From positions 1 through 64,000 of the forward strand of contig CALGIG010000052.1 of assembly GCA_937915865.1 (NCBI GenBank): a stretch of 64,000 nt of DNA, in the 5' to 3' direction. A program made the translations under genes and the position numbers. How positions within the stretch are numbered: the stretch's first letter is position 1; the number at the start of each line of letters is the position of its first letter. This DNA is from an uncultured Prolixibacteraceae bacterium (GTDB lineage: Bacteria; Bacteroidota; Bacteroidia; Bacteroidales; Prolixibacteraceae). Below are positions 20,001 through 27,442 of this stretch, one piece after another. The notes under the pieces were generated by a model, which was not told the DNA's origin, ran no database searches, and saw only the letters and a list, made by a program, of their open reading frames with translations.

Positions 20001-20120
20001 GGTTTGAATCTTTGTAAAGATTTTATTGATCGGCATGGAGGTACAATCCAGGTTTTCAGTAAAATAGACAGAGGTAGCACATTTGTGGTTACCTTAAAAT
20101 CGAGAGCTCCTGAAAGTTGA
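14019..20120 (+). CDS. Fused double sensor histidine kinase (PAS/kinase/receiver joined to propeller/Y_Y_Y/kinase)
   Basis: 2033 residues in one frame. First unit: TM at ~12-31, periplasmic sensor to ~185, TM ~188-206, PAS domains at ~230-355 and ~362-485, HisKA with His506 (NISHEIRTPMNG), ATPase domain with LLDNACKF, DTGIGIP and GAGLGL, then a receiver with Asp793 (LMDLKMP). Second unit: a hydrophobic, lipobox-like segment ~852-869 (IPILVLLVFISC), a ~135-residue linker, fourteen propeller repeats of the form D..GNIWFGT..GGV..FDG at ~1005-1595, a Y_Y_Y domain ~1660-1735, TM ~1742-1762, coiled coil, HisKA with His1814 (IIAHDVRGPLS) and an ATPase domain to the end. No DNA-binding output domain is present. 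No in-frame ATG, GTG or TTG lies at the junction, so it reads as a real fusion. The topology works: the junction segment can act as a third TM, putting the propellers in the periplasm. Confidence 0.9.
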   Translation: MNAKRSRLSVKELIIYLIVFLLGSAFVVYVYLSEDKEQRESVMQLAISVEASLPRSELEHLPNNTDDISKGGFQRLRTVLQKVIIATPKARFAYVYVERNGKLYFLADSEPETSSDYSPSGQLFSEASAGNFEPIKKKIPCLIGPVTDRWGKWLSAEVPIFDAQTNEVLAVFGMDYSADSWYTDIIFHEIQTIIFVLVAFSLVFIAGRLKRKNGQLWVEINQRQEIEDNLRESQYSLANLISSLPGLIYRCALDRDYTMEYISDACLRITGYSPSDFVANKRISFNDIILPEDRERIWNKWQTVLADGSVFEDEYQIQTASGEIKWLWERGRCVYDNQNKLRHLEGYIEDISFRKKAENELKKLSLAIEQNPVSVVIANSAGIIEYVNPRFSEMTGYEASEIIGQNPRILKSGNMGSEFYAELLNTINSGKIWKGEILNKNKKGELFWVSQSISPIIDQNNRITHFVAIEEDISEKKKIEQELILAKEKAEESNRLKSAFLANISHEIRTPMNGILGFSELLNTKNDMSSEEGFEYLSIIFQSSKRLLEMLNNLIDISKIQSGEKKLHYSNVNIKSLLQSLSLEFSPKAKEKNILLNLVPQESENLTHFISDREKLEKALTCLLDNACKFTNKGSIDFGYKLNSAGIHFFVNDTGIGIPEEKKEVIFEIFRQGNNELTRQHEGAGLGLTIAKTYIEWLGGKIILDSTIGKGSLFIAELPFIQNEVVKDVHKRPAYQIERRNINLLIADDDPASRIFIEKSLKDTVASILTANNGQEVIEIVRANPQINLILMDLKMPVLNGFDATRTIKIEKPEIHIIAQTAFDEAEDRAKALDAGCSDIITKPININKLRTTITRLIPILVLLVFISCRFVNRSDNQQIKILHEFEAKGYIVPDDSLQLPVVTPAVVQKTFTIGKLPVKESLSNVYQAKKPVLLPVNSPRICTPGSGMFLQPRISKAIIQKKLCKEPEIVMAKDPFSREKNPDNFVSFSKLQGLKHDQVRDAMQDNIGNLWFATDEGLTRFDGKYFSHYSTDQGLTNSLILSVFQDSKSNIWIGTFRGGVTRYDGCYLTNFTNNDGFPNDIVNCITEDLNGNIWFGTGGGIVKFDGEKFINYAERQGLCNNDVRHILVDKEGRLWIATNKGGFSIFDGKTFRNYSAEQGLGTSVINCMSIDKQNNIWLASPKNGLIKFNGNSFYSYTQKEGLSSDELSYVTIDKSDNLWIGTMNKGIIRFDGSKFTYYDENKGVSSNAIRCILADKSGKLWFGTRGGGVTRFEGDTFIHLTEEQGLSNSKATKIIVDRKNNIWIGTNGGYVTKITREKVSSGYSKLKTTSWDSNVGIYGSRVYDVMEDRSGNIWFGSEGGGVACFDGKTVKVYTRESGLQSSSVRRIIQDKKGNYWIGTYGGGMAYFDGKTFVKYTTKEGLINNNIQSFLEDNQGRIWIGTDVGACCFDGKRFIHYKQENGLSNYPVYSIEKDNEGNIWFGTGGSGAICYDGNTFTHFTTDQGLNSNFVMSIIEDSHHNMWFGTRSGPSVMSLDELKIWKKSGFIQQMIFRNFDYEDGFLGIGCNYEALNENPDGEIWIGANDRVSIFRGKLSVKDTIPPVVVITKVNLFNEEIPWDELFVKKDTSLILNNGIKIKRLNFEGITPWYNIPENPSFLYSNNYLSFNFIGISQVQNKRLQYQVKLEGLDKDWGSPSKRTEASYGNLPAGKYVLKVRAINSEGIWSKVTTYPFVIRSPWWQTWWFYLLSFTFVISGVLLLIQYRIQKIKSDKIILQEKVDEQTIELIQKNEDIRNKNKELLLSNTEKDKLFSIIAHDVRGPLSTFLPVTDFLAEEIEWMDKEDLKELARSMNNSAKNLYDLLTNLLEWSRMQRGLMQFNPVEVRLKKLVDECISVVLNSAQNKSISITKEIADDVTIFADQYMMASVIRNLLTNAIKFTAKEGTITVKACFLNNFETEISVKDTGIGIPRYMTEKLFSLNMETSRYGTEGEPSTGLGLNLCKDFIDRHGGTIQVFSKIDRGSTFVVTLKSRAPES

Positions 20121-20122
20121 TA

Positions 20123-23100
20123 TTACAGGCTCCAGCTTGTCAATATCCGGCTCCCGGTTTCTTCATAGTTGACAATCTTCAGGTGAGTGCCGATTTCCTG
20201 CTGCATTTCTTCAACGTGCGAGATGACGCCAACAATCCGGTTCTCTTTCCTGAGCGATTTTAGTGTGTCGAAAACAACTTCCAGCGAATCTTTGTCAAGC
20301 GAACCAAAACCCTCGTCAAGGAAAAAGAAATTTTGGTTCGATTCGGTGATTTTCTGAATGTTATCGGCCAGCGCCAACGCCAGGCACAAAGCAGCCTGAA
20401 AAGTTTGCCCGCCGGATAAGGTTTTCACGCTTCGCACTTTGCCGCCATTCAGGTAATCGCGCACCTGGAAATTGTTGTCATCGGTAATTTCTAGGCTAAG
20501 CTTTTGGCGCGTCAACAGGAAGAAGCGGTCATTGGCAGCATTACACAGGTTTTGCAGGTAAACCGACGAAATATAGTTAACAAAACCGCTGGCAGTGAAA
20601 AGCTTTTTCAAAGTTCTAATATTCTCAGCGCGTAATTCTAACTTTTCCAGCTCTTTCCGAAGCTTAATTAGCGTTTCGAGCGATTTTTGCAGGTCGGCCA
20701 GCGATTTTTCGGCAACACCTAAATCGCGGTTCTGTTGGCCGAGCAGCGACCTGTCTTTTTCCAACCGTTCCAGAAGTTCCCGATGACTTTCCGAATTGTA
20801 TTTACGTTCTCCAATTTCGGCTGTTAATTGCTCCAGTTGTTTTATGGCAACGGAAATCTCCTGCCTGAAAGTCGTAGTTTTTTGCTTCTCGGTGCGAATA
20901 TCCAGACTCCAGCCTATGATTTGCCTGACTGCTTCAACTGCTTTAAAATCAGAAGAAACAAGTTTTTTTTCAAGCTCCTGATTCAGTTTTGCAGAAATTG
21001 TTTTTTCCTGATTAAGCTGTGTTTGGTTGGCAGCCAGGCTTCCGTTCAAAACATCTTTCGTTTTGCGCAAGCCCTGGAGCTGAAGGCTAAGTTGGCTAAA
21101 TTGCTTTTCGAGTTCGGAATACTGCTGAAGCAAAATTTTCTTTTCGGCTTCTATCTCTGGCTTCGGTTTCTCAGAATAGCTGGTTATGTCAATCTGGCTG
21201 ATTTGTGCGGTCAATGTTCCGGTTTCGGCTTTACAGGTAATAACTTCAGCGTTTATCTTCTCAATTTCGCGCTGAAATTTCTCTTTGTTCTGAATTTCCT
21301 GCTCGTATTTTTTATTGGTTACCTCGCGTTGTTTCTCCAACGATTCTATTAAATTTTTTATCGATTCGGCTAACTGAAAAGCCTCTAAAACGGCTTCTCT
21401 AGTCTGGTATTTTTTCCATTGAAAGTTCTGCTCGTGTGCCGCTTTCTTTGCTTCAGTATCTTTTCGTTTTGCCTGAATGTCAGTCATTTGCTTTTCGTTA
21501 AGAACGAGCAGATTATTCAACTCCGACAAGCGCAAAATAAGCTGTTCGCAAACTCTAACGTCCTTCTCCAGCTTTTGTTTTTCGCTTTCAGCCGCTTTTA
21601 ATTTCTTAGTTACATCGGCAGCACGTAAAATATTGGGGTGATGTACCGAGCCACAAACCGGACATGGATCGCCATCCTGCAACTTCACTGCAAATTCTTC
21701 GAGTTTGAGTTGCACCTTAAAGTGTTGTATTTGAGTATCAATCTCGGTAAGTTGAGTTTTCAAACGACCAATTTTCTCTTTCAGGAATTGCGTTCCTTCC
21801 ACAAAATTTTTCGCTCCTGAAAAATTACTAAAGCTATCTTGTTCAAACGTTTCGTAAATGTTTTTTTGCGAGAATTCGATTTCTGCCTTAGCTTTTTCTT
21901 CTTCTGCCGAAATTGTTGACAGCTGTTGAACCCAATTGTTCTGAACCTCGTGCCAGCTGCGGACATTAGACAAGGTCAGCATATCGGGTTGCTTTTCTTT
22001 TTCGGCTTTCAGCGCGGTTTCCAGCTTTTCTTTATCCTGTTTCAGTTGATCGATGCTTGCGTATGTTTTTTGAATAACCTCTTCTCCCTTTTTTAAGCGC
22101 GTTTTAGCTTGCTCAATGGCCTGACGAAGTTCACTCAACCGAATCAGTTTGTCCAGTTCCTCGGCCTTCTGACGCAGTTTTTCTTTATTTTCGTAATCTG
22201 TTTTTACTTTTTCAAATAGATGTTCAGCTTCTTTTATTTGTTCTTCAGCCCGTTTCAGTTGCTGATTTTCTTCTGCGATTTTCTTTTCGAGTACAGTTAT
22301 TTTTTGAACCGATGAATTTGTACTGTCGAGAATGGGTTTAAAATGAATCAGGCAATATTCAAAATCGGCAATTTTCTTTTCAAGCTGTTCTATATCTGGT
22401 AATTGAGAATGAAGTTGATCGAGCTTTTGGGTTGTTTCTGCTTTCCTTGCAAATTGTTCGGCCAGTTGCTTTAGTTCAGCTTCCTGCTTCTGGGTTTCAA
22501 TGATCTTATGATTCAGCGTCCCTATTTCTTTTTTAAGATCGGCCAACTTCTGCTGAAATACAGTAACCTGCTCGGGATCAACAGTGCCTAACTGCTGCAA
22601 TTTTCCTTCGAGATTTTGCTTTTGAGCGTTGTTTTTGCTTTCGAGGGAAACAACTTTATAATAAAGTTCAAACTTTTCGAGTCCGAAAAGCTCTTTCATC
22701 ATTTGCGTCCGGTCTTTGTTGCCCAGTTGCAGAAACTCCTGAAATTGCCCTTGCGGAATGATGATGGTACGCTTAAAGTTGTCGTAACTTAAGCCAACTG
22801 CCCGTTCAAGCTGGTCGGGTTCAATAGGGGTCCAGTCTTCGTTGCTGAGCTGATAAGCTGATCGTTCAAGAGCTTTAACCTCCTCAAATTTTTTACTGTT
22901 GCGCTTTCCTTTCACCATGGCCCGGTAGGCTGTTTGCTTCCTGCCGGTTTCAAACTCAAAATCGATCAGCAATTCGGTCGATTTCAGGTTCATCATATTG
23001 TAGTTCCGGTTATCGCCCGAAAGATTGAGCCGGTCGGTTTTGCCGTAAATGGCAAAAGTGATGGCTTCCAGGATGCTGGATTTTCCGCTGCCAACCGCGC

Positions 23101-23209
23101 CAAAAATGCCGAACAGGTGCGCGGATGTTAGTCGGCTAAAATCGATGGTTTGCCTTTCCTGGTAAGAGTAAAGTCCTTGTATGGTTAGTGTTTTGGGTAT
23201 CATAGTCAT
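20123..23209 (-). CDS. Exonuclease SbcCD subunit C (SMC-like ATPase)
   Basis: 1028 residues. Walker A at 37-44 (GAVGSGKS) near the N-terminus, long coiled-coil arms, a zinc-hook CPVC with Cys516 and Cys519 at the apex, then the second coil. The C-terminal ABC half has signature LSGGQ at 931-935 and Walker B FFLDEGFGSLD. With SbcD it forms the Mre11/Rad50-like complex that opens hairpins and processes double-strand ends. It lies 49 bases downstream of sbcD on the same strand, in operon. Its stop codon is only two bases from the stop of the convergent kinase gene, with no terminator in the gap. A second Met two codons in is an equal start candidate. Confidence 0.95.
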   Translation of the reverse strand: MTMIPKTLTIQGLYSYQERQTIDFSRLTSAHLFGIFGAVGSGKSSILEAITFAIYGKTDRLNLSGDNRNYNMMNLKSTELLIDFEFETGRKQTAYRAMVKGKRNSKKFEEVKALERSAYQLSNEDWTPIEPDQLERAVGLSYDNFKRTIIIPQGQFQEFLQLGNKDRTQMMKELFGLEKFELYYKVVSLESKNNAQKQNLEGKLQQLGTVDPEQVTVFQQKLADLKKEIGTLNHKIIETQKQEAELKQLAEQFARKAETTQKLDQLHSQLPDIEQLEKKIADFEYCLIHFKPILDSTNSSVQKITVLEKKIAEENQQLKRAEEQIKEAEHLFEKVKTDYENKEKLRQKAEELDKLIRLSELRQAIEQAKTRLKKGEEVIQKTYASIDQLKQDKEKLETALKAEKEKQPDMLTLSNVRSWHEVQNNWVQQLSTISAEEEKAKAEIEFSQKNIYETFEQDSFSNFSGAKNFVEGTQFLKEKIGRLKTQLTEIDTQIQHFKVQLKLEEFAVKLQDGDPCPVCGSVHHPNILRAADVTKKLKAAESEKQKLEKDVRVCEQLILRLSELNNLLVLNEKQMTDIQAKRKDTEAKKAAHEQNFQWKKYQTREAVLEAFQLAESIKNLIESLEKQREVTNKKYEQEIQNKEKFQREIEKINAEVITCKAETGTLTAQISQIDITSYSEKPKPEIEAEKKILLQQYSELEKQFSQLSLQLQGLRKTKDVLNGSLAANQTQLNQEKTISAKLNQELEKKLVSSDFKAVEAVRQIIGWSLDIRTEKQKTTTFRQEISVAIKQLEQLTAEIGERKYNSESHRELLERLEKDRSLLGQQNRDLGVAEKSLADLQKSLETLIKLRKELEKLELRAENIRTLKKLFTASGFVNYISSVYLQNLCNAANDRFFLLTRQKLSLEITDDNNFQVRDYLNGGKVRSVKTLSGGQTFQAALCLALALADNIQKITESNQNFFFLDEGFGSLDKDSLEVVFDTLKSLRKENRIVGVISHVEEMQQEIGTHLKIVNYEETGSRILTSWSL

Positions 23210-23258
23210 TTATTTACCATAGATTAACATATCATCTTATCTGAATCTGTGGTGAATT

Positions 23259-24476
23259 TTACTCTTCTGCCAATATTTCTTTAAACAGTCTTAGTAGTTC
23301 CTCGTTAGGTTCCTGTCCTTTTTCGTGCCTGAAATAATCGACGAAAAGTTCTTCCATATTTTTGCTTAAATCTATAGATTGCCTTTTATTGCCAGTTATT
23401 TCATTGGCATTTTTTACTTCAGGAATAAGGGCGACAATACCGTTGTGAACAGCACTCAATTGTTTACGTTCCTGGGCTGTTAGAAAAGTATCGGTTACCA
23501 GTGTTAATTCCACCAAACTATTCTGGTTTTCGGTCAGCCATATAATGGCTTCTTCCATTCCAACAACTCTTTTGCGTAAAAGCTTTTTCCCACATTCCAG
23601 TCTAATTTCTTTTACTTCAGCTTTTTTACCGCTTTCTATCTCAACCAGCAATACAAATTTTTCCTGATTGGTTTCAGCAAAACTATATGAAAGCGGACTA
23701 CCACTATAATAAATGGGGCATGGTTTCGAATCGACCCGGTGCATTCGGTGCAAATGCCCAAGCGCTGTGTATTGAATCTGAATAGGTATATTTTCAGTAA
23801 AAATTGCCTGAGCTCCGCCCACATGTAAAATAGGTTTTTCGTCGTCGGGCTCTTCCGGCATTTCCCCATCTTTTTTTACCACGAATAAATGGGAAATCAG
23901 CACATTGATGCCTTTGTCGTCGCAGTATTTTTCGGCTAGTTCCTGCCACTTTTGCTGAAGGACTGTTCGCAACTCTTCTTCCGGATTGTCGTGACCCAGG
24001 CATGATTTTAGGCGAAGCTCGTTGGCATAAGGTGTCGACAAAACCCTTAGCGGAACGGGGTTCCGAGGCAATAAAATCTCCAGAAAACCTTTAGCACTCT
24101 GGGTGACTTTTAGTCCCGATTCCAACTCGAAAGGTTGAACAATCGAATTGGGGTAACCGGCAAAAATGATTCCGCATTCGCGAGCCAGCGGATCGGGCGC
24201 TTCAATGCGGTCGGGCGAATCGTGGTTTCCGGCAATGGCAATTACCGAACGGATTCCGTTCTTCGATAAGCGTTTCAATGTTTTATAAAACAGATCGACT
24301 GCTTCGGTTGGCGGGTTGAATGTGTCGAACAAATCGCCGGCAACCAGCACAGTATCGACGTTTTCACGGTCCGCGATTTCACAAATTTCTGCCATTACCG
24401 CCTGCTGTTCTTCCAGACGCGAAAAATCTTCGAGCCGCTTGCCTAAGTGCCAGTCGGAAGTATGAAGGAGTCTCAT
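23259..24476 (-). CDS. Exonuclease SbcCD subunit D (Mre11-like nuclease)
   Basis: The nuclease subunit partnering SbcC. Starting at the ATG at 24476 the protein begins MRLLHTSDWHLGK, the usual SbcD N-terminus; a TTG at 24512 adds 12 unrelated residues. Calcineurin-like metallophosphoesterase motifs are complete: SDWHLG, AGDLFD, AGNHDS, a later SHLF and GHLHRMH, the two-metal site residues. A C-terminal capping domain follows. It is transcribed divergently from the SNF2-like helicase with 145 bases between, and is followed by sbcC. Confidence 0.95.
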   Translation of the reverse strand: MRLLHTSDWHLGKRLEDFSRLEEQQAVMAEICEIADRENVDTVLVAGDLFDTFNPPTEAVDLFYKTLKRLSKNGIRSVIAIAGNHDSPDRIEAPDPLARECGIIFAGYPNSIVQPFELESGLKVTQSAKGFLEILLPRNPVPLRVLSTPYANELRLKSCLGHDNPEEELRTVLQQKWQELAEKYCDDKGINVLISHLFVVKKDGEMPEEPDDEKPILHVGGAQAIFTENIPIQIQYTALGHLHRMHRVDSKPCPIYYSGSPLSYSFAETNQEKFVLLVEIESGKKAEVKEIRLECGKKLLRKRVVGMEEAIIWLTENQNSLVELTLVTDTFLTAQERKQLSAVHNGIVALIPEVKNANEITGNKRQSIDLSKNMEELFVDYFRHEKGQEPNEELLRLFKEILAEE

Positions 24477-24621
24477 GGATGGGAGCGTTATCTTTTTTGT
24501 TATAATGCTCAAAGTTGTGCCGATTTTATGTCTTTTGCAAGCTTTTAAATTGCACCTTTAGTGACTTCCCCTTCATTTTTTCTTATTTTTAACCGCTGTT
24601 AATTTATTCAATCTTCACGTT

Positions 24622-27264
24622 ATGGAACTTCAGGAATTATTTAAAAAGCAAAAAGAAAAACTTCAGGATGTACTTTCAAAAACTGAACTGGCTTTGGGCG
24701 AAATCATGTTCAACAACAACGATTGCCAGGTTTTGTCGCAATCGGCAGTCAGGTTTGAAGTGCTTGTTGATGTGGCTGATTCCAAATTGCCTAAAGAATG
24801 TTGGCTCGATGTTGAAGATGATGACTTAATTCCTTTGGTGAACGGCGAACTGCTTGGATGGGACCGTATTTCGTATGCCTGTTTGCTGGAAGTTGAAAAT
24901 GAACTGAAAATACTCAATCCAAAAGAACCTGTTGACCACAAAAAATATACGCGTGAAGGAATGATTATTCGGGTTATGAACGAACGTAGGCAAAAGGCCG
25001 AAAAGGCACGTTATCGAATAAAATGGGCGCAAAATATTTATGGCGACCACATCCTGACCAATGAAAACGGGGTGAAATACAAAATCTTTTTACGCGACTT
25101 CAAAAACGAAACAGGGTACAGCGACAGCATGGATTCGCGCCTGAACAAACTGGGAACAACCAAACACATTATGTTTGCATTCAGGCAACTCAAGGATAAC
25201 CCACAGCTTTTTGATCAGATGGGAAAAACTTGCCCGTTTATCGAAATTTATTGCGACCCATGTAATGACTATAAGATTAGCTGGTTTTATCCTCATCGGG
25301 TTCCTATTGATGAACAACTGCTTATATCAAGGTATTTTAAGAAAGATAATTTTGTTAATGATGATGATATTGAAGGATTTCTGGGCTTTTTGGAAGAATC
25401 GTCTGAATTTCCATTGATATTGATACGGCCTGAAGTTAGGGAAAAAGTGGAGAAAGCATTCGAGAAGCAAATGATGAATGAACTTCGTAAAAAATGGGTT
25501 CCCGATTTTTCTGAAATAAAAGCTGATTTATTTCCTTACCAGAAAGATGGGATTGAGTTTTCCTTGTTCCGGAATGCTGCTATCATTGCTGATGAAATGG
25601 GACTTGGGAAAACACTCCAGGCCATTGGAGCTGCAGTATTGAAAAAACAGGTATTCGGGTTCAAAAAAGTACTCGTGGTTTGTCCTGCATCGCTTAAGAA
25701 CCAGTGGAAAAAAGAAATTGAGAAGTTTACCAACGAAAAAGCTCTGGTTGTAGAAGGCGGTCCTGATAGTCGTGCCAAACAATATCTTGATTCGGATTAT
25801 TTGTTTTTTATAGTTAATTACGAAACCATTTTACGCGATCAATCGGCGATTAACCGCGCTGGCATCGACTTTTTGATTCTGGATGAAGCTCAGCGGGCCA
25901 AAAATTATGAAACAAAGACATCTTCCTCAATCAAACGGTTGAATTTCAAGCATGTGTTGGTCATCACTGGCACGCCGATTGAAAACAGGCTGATCGATAT
26001 TTTTTCGATTGTCAGCATCATCGATCCTCAGTTTTTCGGGCCGCTCTGGGAATTTTCGTATCAGCACTGTTTGTTCGATCCCGAACGCCGTGATAAAATA
26101 AATGGCTATTACAACCTTCAGAAACTTAACCATAAACTGGAAGAAATCCTGATCAGGCGTGAAAAACGAAAGGTTATCGACCAATTGCCCAACGTGCAGC
26201 AATCCAATATTCCGGTTAACCTGTCGCCGTTGCAGGCCGAACTACACGGCTCCTATGCAAGAGGGATAGCCAGCATTATCCGCAAAAAATTTCTGACTCC
26301 TTACGATTTGCAGAAACTTCAGTTGTTGCTGGCTAACATGCGTATGGTTTGCGATTCGACTTACCTGATTGACGAAGAAACCAATGAATCGCCAAAACTG
26401 GAAGAGCTGAAATACATCTTGCTCGAACAATTGGATGTTCCTAACTCCGACCGAAAAATCATTATTTTCTCGGAATGGATAAAAGTTCATAAGCTGATTG
26501 GTAAAATGTTGCGCGATAATAACATCGGTTTTGTTGAACTTAGCGGTTCGGTACCGGTGAAAATGCGTGGCGACCTGATTAAAAAGTTCGAAACTAACCC
26601 TCATTGCAAAATATTCCTTTCAACAGAAGCAGGCGGCGCCGGGTTGAACCTTCAAGTAGCTGATACACTTATCAATTTTGAGCTTCCATGGAACCCGGCA
26701 AAGAAAAACCAGCGGATTGGCCGCATCGATCGGCTCGGGCAAAAAAGCAACAAGCTTACAATTCTGAATTTCATAACCCGCAACTCGATAGAACAGCAGA
26801 TAGCTTCGGGGTTGCTCATTAAACAAAATTTGTTTGATGGAGTACTTGACGGGGCCAGTACTACCAACTATGTCGATTTTTCGGGAAAAGGTCGCTCTCA
26901 GTTTATTCAGCAGCTTGAAGAGTTTATTGCTGATTCAGAAAATGTGGTTCAGGAAGAAGACGATCTGGAGAAAGTAACAAATATTGTTGATAACCAGTCT
27001 GGAATAGAGCAACAAGAAGAAACTATTGATCCGATAGAAGAATTGTTTGAGGACGAAACTATAAGGGAAACAATTGAACATACTCAACCTGTTGTTGCTG
27101 AAGAAAAAGCTCAGGAAATTGAACAGGTGATGAATAATGGAATGCAGTTTCTGGCAGGATTATTTAAAATGTCAACAGGAAAAGATCTTGGGTTAAGTAG
27201 TCAATCAGTCGAAATCAATAAAGAAACCGGCGAAGTAGTGATGAAATTTAAATTGCCGGTATAA
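24622..27264 (+). CDS. SNF2-family DNA-dependent ATPase/helicase
   Basis: 880 residues. The N-terminal ~295 residues are not of a type I recognise. The Snf2 ATPase core follows: motif I DEMGLGKT at 324-331, motif II DEAQ at 421-424, VITGTPIENRL (motif III) and, in the second RecA lobe, FLSTEAGGAGLNLQ and QRIGRIDRLGQ (motifs V and VI). The last ~120 residues are acidic and low complexity, then a short conserved-looking tail. It should translocate on double-stranded DNA and displace bound proteins; bacterial members such as RapA recycle RNA polymerase, others act in repair. Being divergent from sbcDC suggests a DNA-maintenance role, but no nuclease or methylase typical of defence islands lies alongside. 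Confidence 0.88.
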   Translation: MELQELFKKQKEKLQDVLSKTELALGEIMFNNNDCQVLSQSAVRFEVLVDVADSKLPKECWLDVEDDDLIPLVNGELLGWDRISYACLLEVENELKILNPKEPVDHKKYTREGMIIRVMNERRQKAEKARYRIKWAQNIYGDHILTNENGVKYKIFLRDFKNETGYSDSMDSRLNKLGTTKHIMFAFRQLKDNPQLFDQMGKTCPFIEIYCDPCNDYKISWFYPHRVPIDEQLLISRYFKKDNFVNDDDIEGFLGFLEESSEFPLILIRPEVREKVEKAFEKQMMNELRKKWVPDFSEIKADLFPYQKDGIEFSLFRNAAIIADEMGLGKTLQAIGAAVLKKQVFGFKKVLVVCPASLKNQWKKEIEKFTNEKALVVEGGPDSRAKQYLDSDYLFFIVNYETILRDQSAINRAGIDFLILDEAQRAKNYETKTSSSIKRLNFKHVLVITGTPIENRLIDIFSIVSIIDPQFFGPLWEFSYQHCLFDPERRDKINGYYNLQKLNHKLEEILIRREKRKVIDQLPNVQQSNIPVNLSPLQAELHGSYARGIASIIRKKFLTPYDLQKLQLLLANMRMVCDSTYLIDEETNESPKLEELKYILLEQLDVPNSDRKIIIFSEWIKVHKLIGKMLRDNNIGFVELSGSVPVKMRGDLIKKFETNPHCKIFLSTEAGGAGLNLQVADTLINFELPWNPAKKNQRIGRIDRLGQKSNKLTILNFITRNSIEQQIASGLLIKQNLFDGVLDGASTTNYVDFSGKGRSQFIQQLEEFIADSENVVQEEDDLEKVTNIVDNQSGIEQQEETIDPIEELFEDETIRETIEHTQPVVAEEKAQEIEQVMNNGMQFLAGLFKMSTGKDLGLSSQSVEINKETGEVVMKFKLPV

Positions 27265-27294
27265 GTGTGGCGTAAAAACGGTAGAAAAATGTTA

Positions 27295-27436
27295 TTCAAT
27301 GTTGTTTAGTTAAGAAACCCGATTCATTGAACCCGTCACTGCGAGGAACCGCCTGTCCCGTTTTTACGGGAAAGCAGTCTGTTCGCGAATAGATTACTTC
27401 GCTTTGGCTACCAATGACGATCTAAACAACATTGAA
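27295..27436. repeat. Nested inverted-repeat element between convergent genes
   Basis: Outer arms are a perfect 15-base inverted repeat: TTCAATGTTGTTTAG (27295-27309) and CTAAACAACATTGAA (27422-27436). Inside them lies a second element from 27334 to 27419 that begins CGTCACTGCGAGGAAC and ends CCAATGACG, with a GTCCCGTTTTTACGGGA hairpin in the middle. The inner element resembles the GTCATTGCGAGGA... repeats spread through many bacterial genomes (MITE-like). It fills the space between the convergent SNF2 and M28 genes and could also stop transcripts from both sides. Confidence 0.75.
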
Positions 27437-27442
27437 ATGTTA

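Noticed and set aside
20595..23131. Many plus-strand frames of 60-174 codons opposite sbcC
   Set aside because: Shadows of the coiled-coil gene on the other strand; rich in Phe/Leu/Ser as expected for antisense of Glu/Lys/Gln codons.
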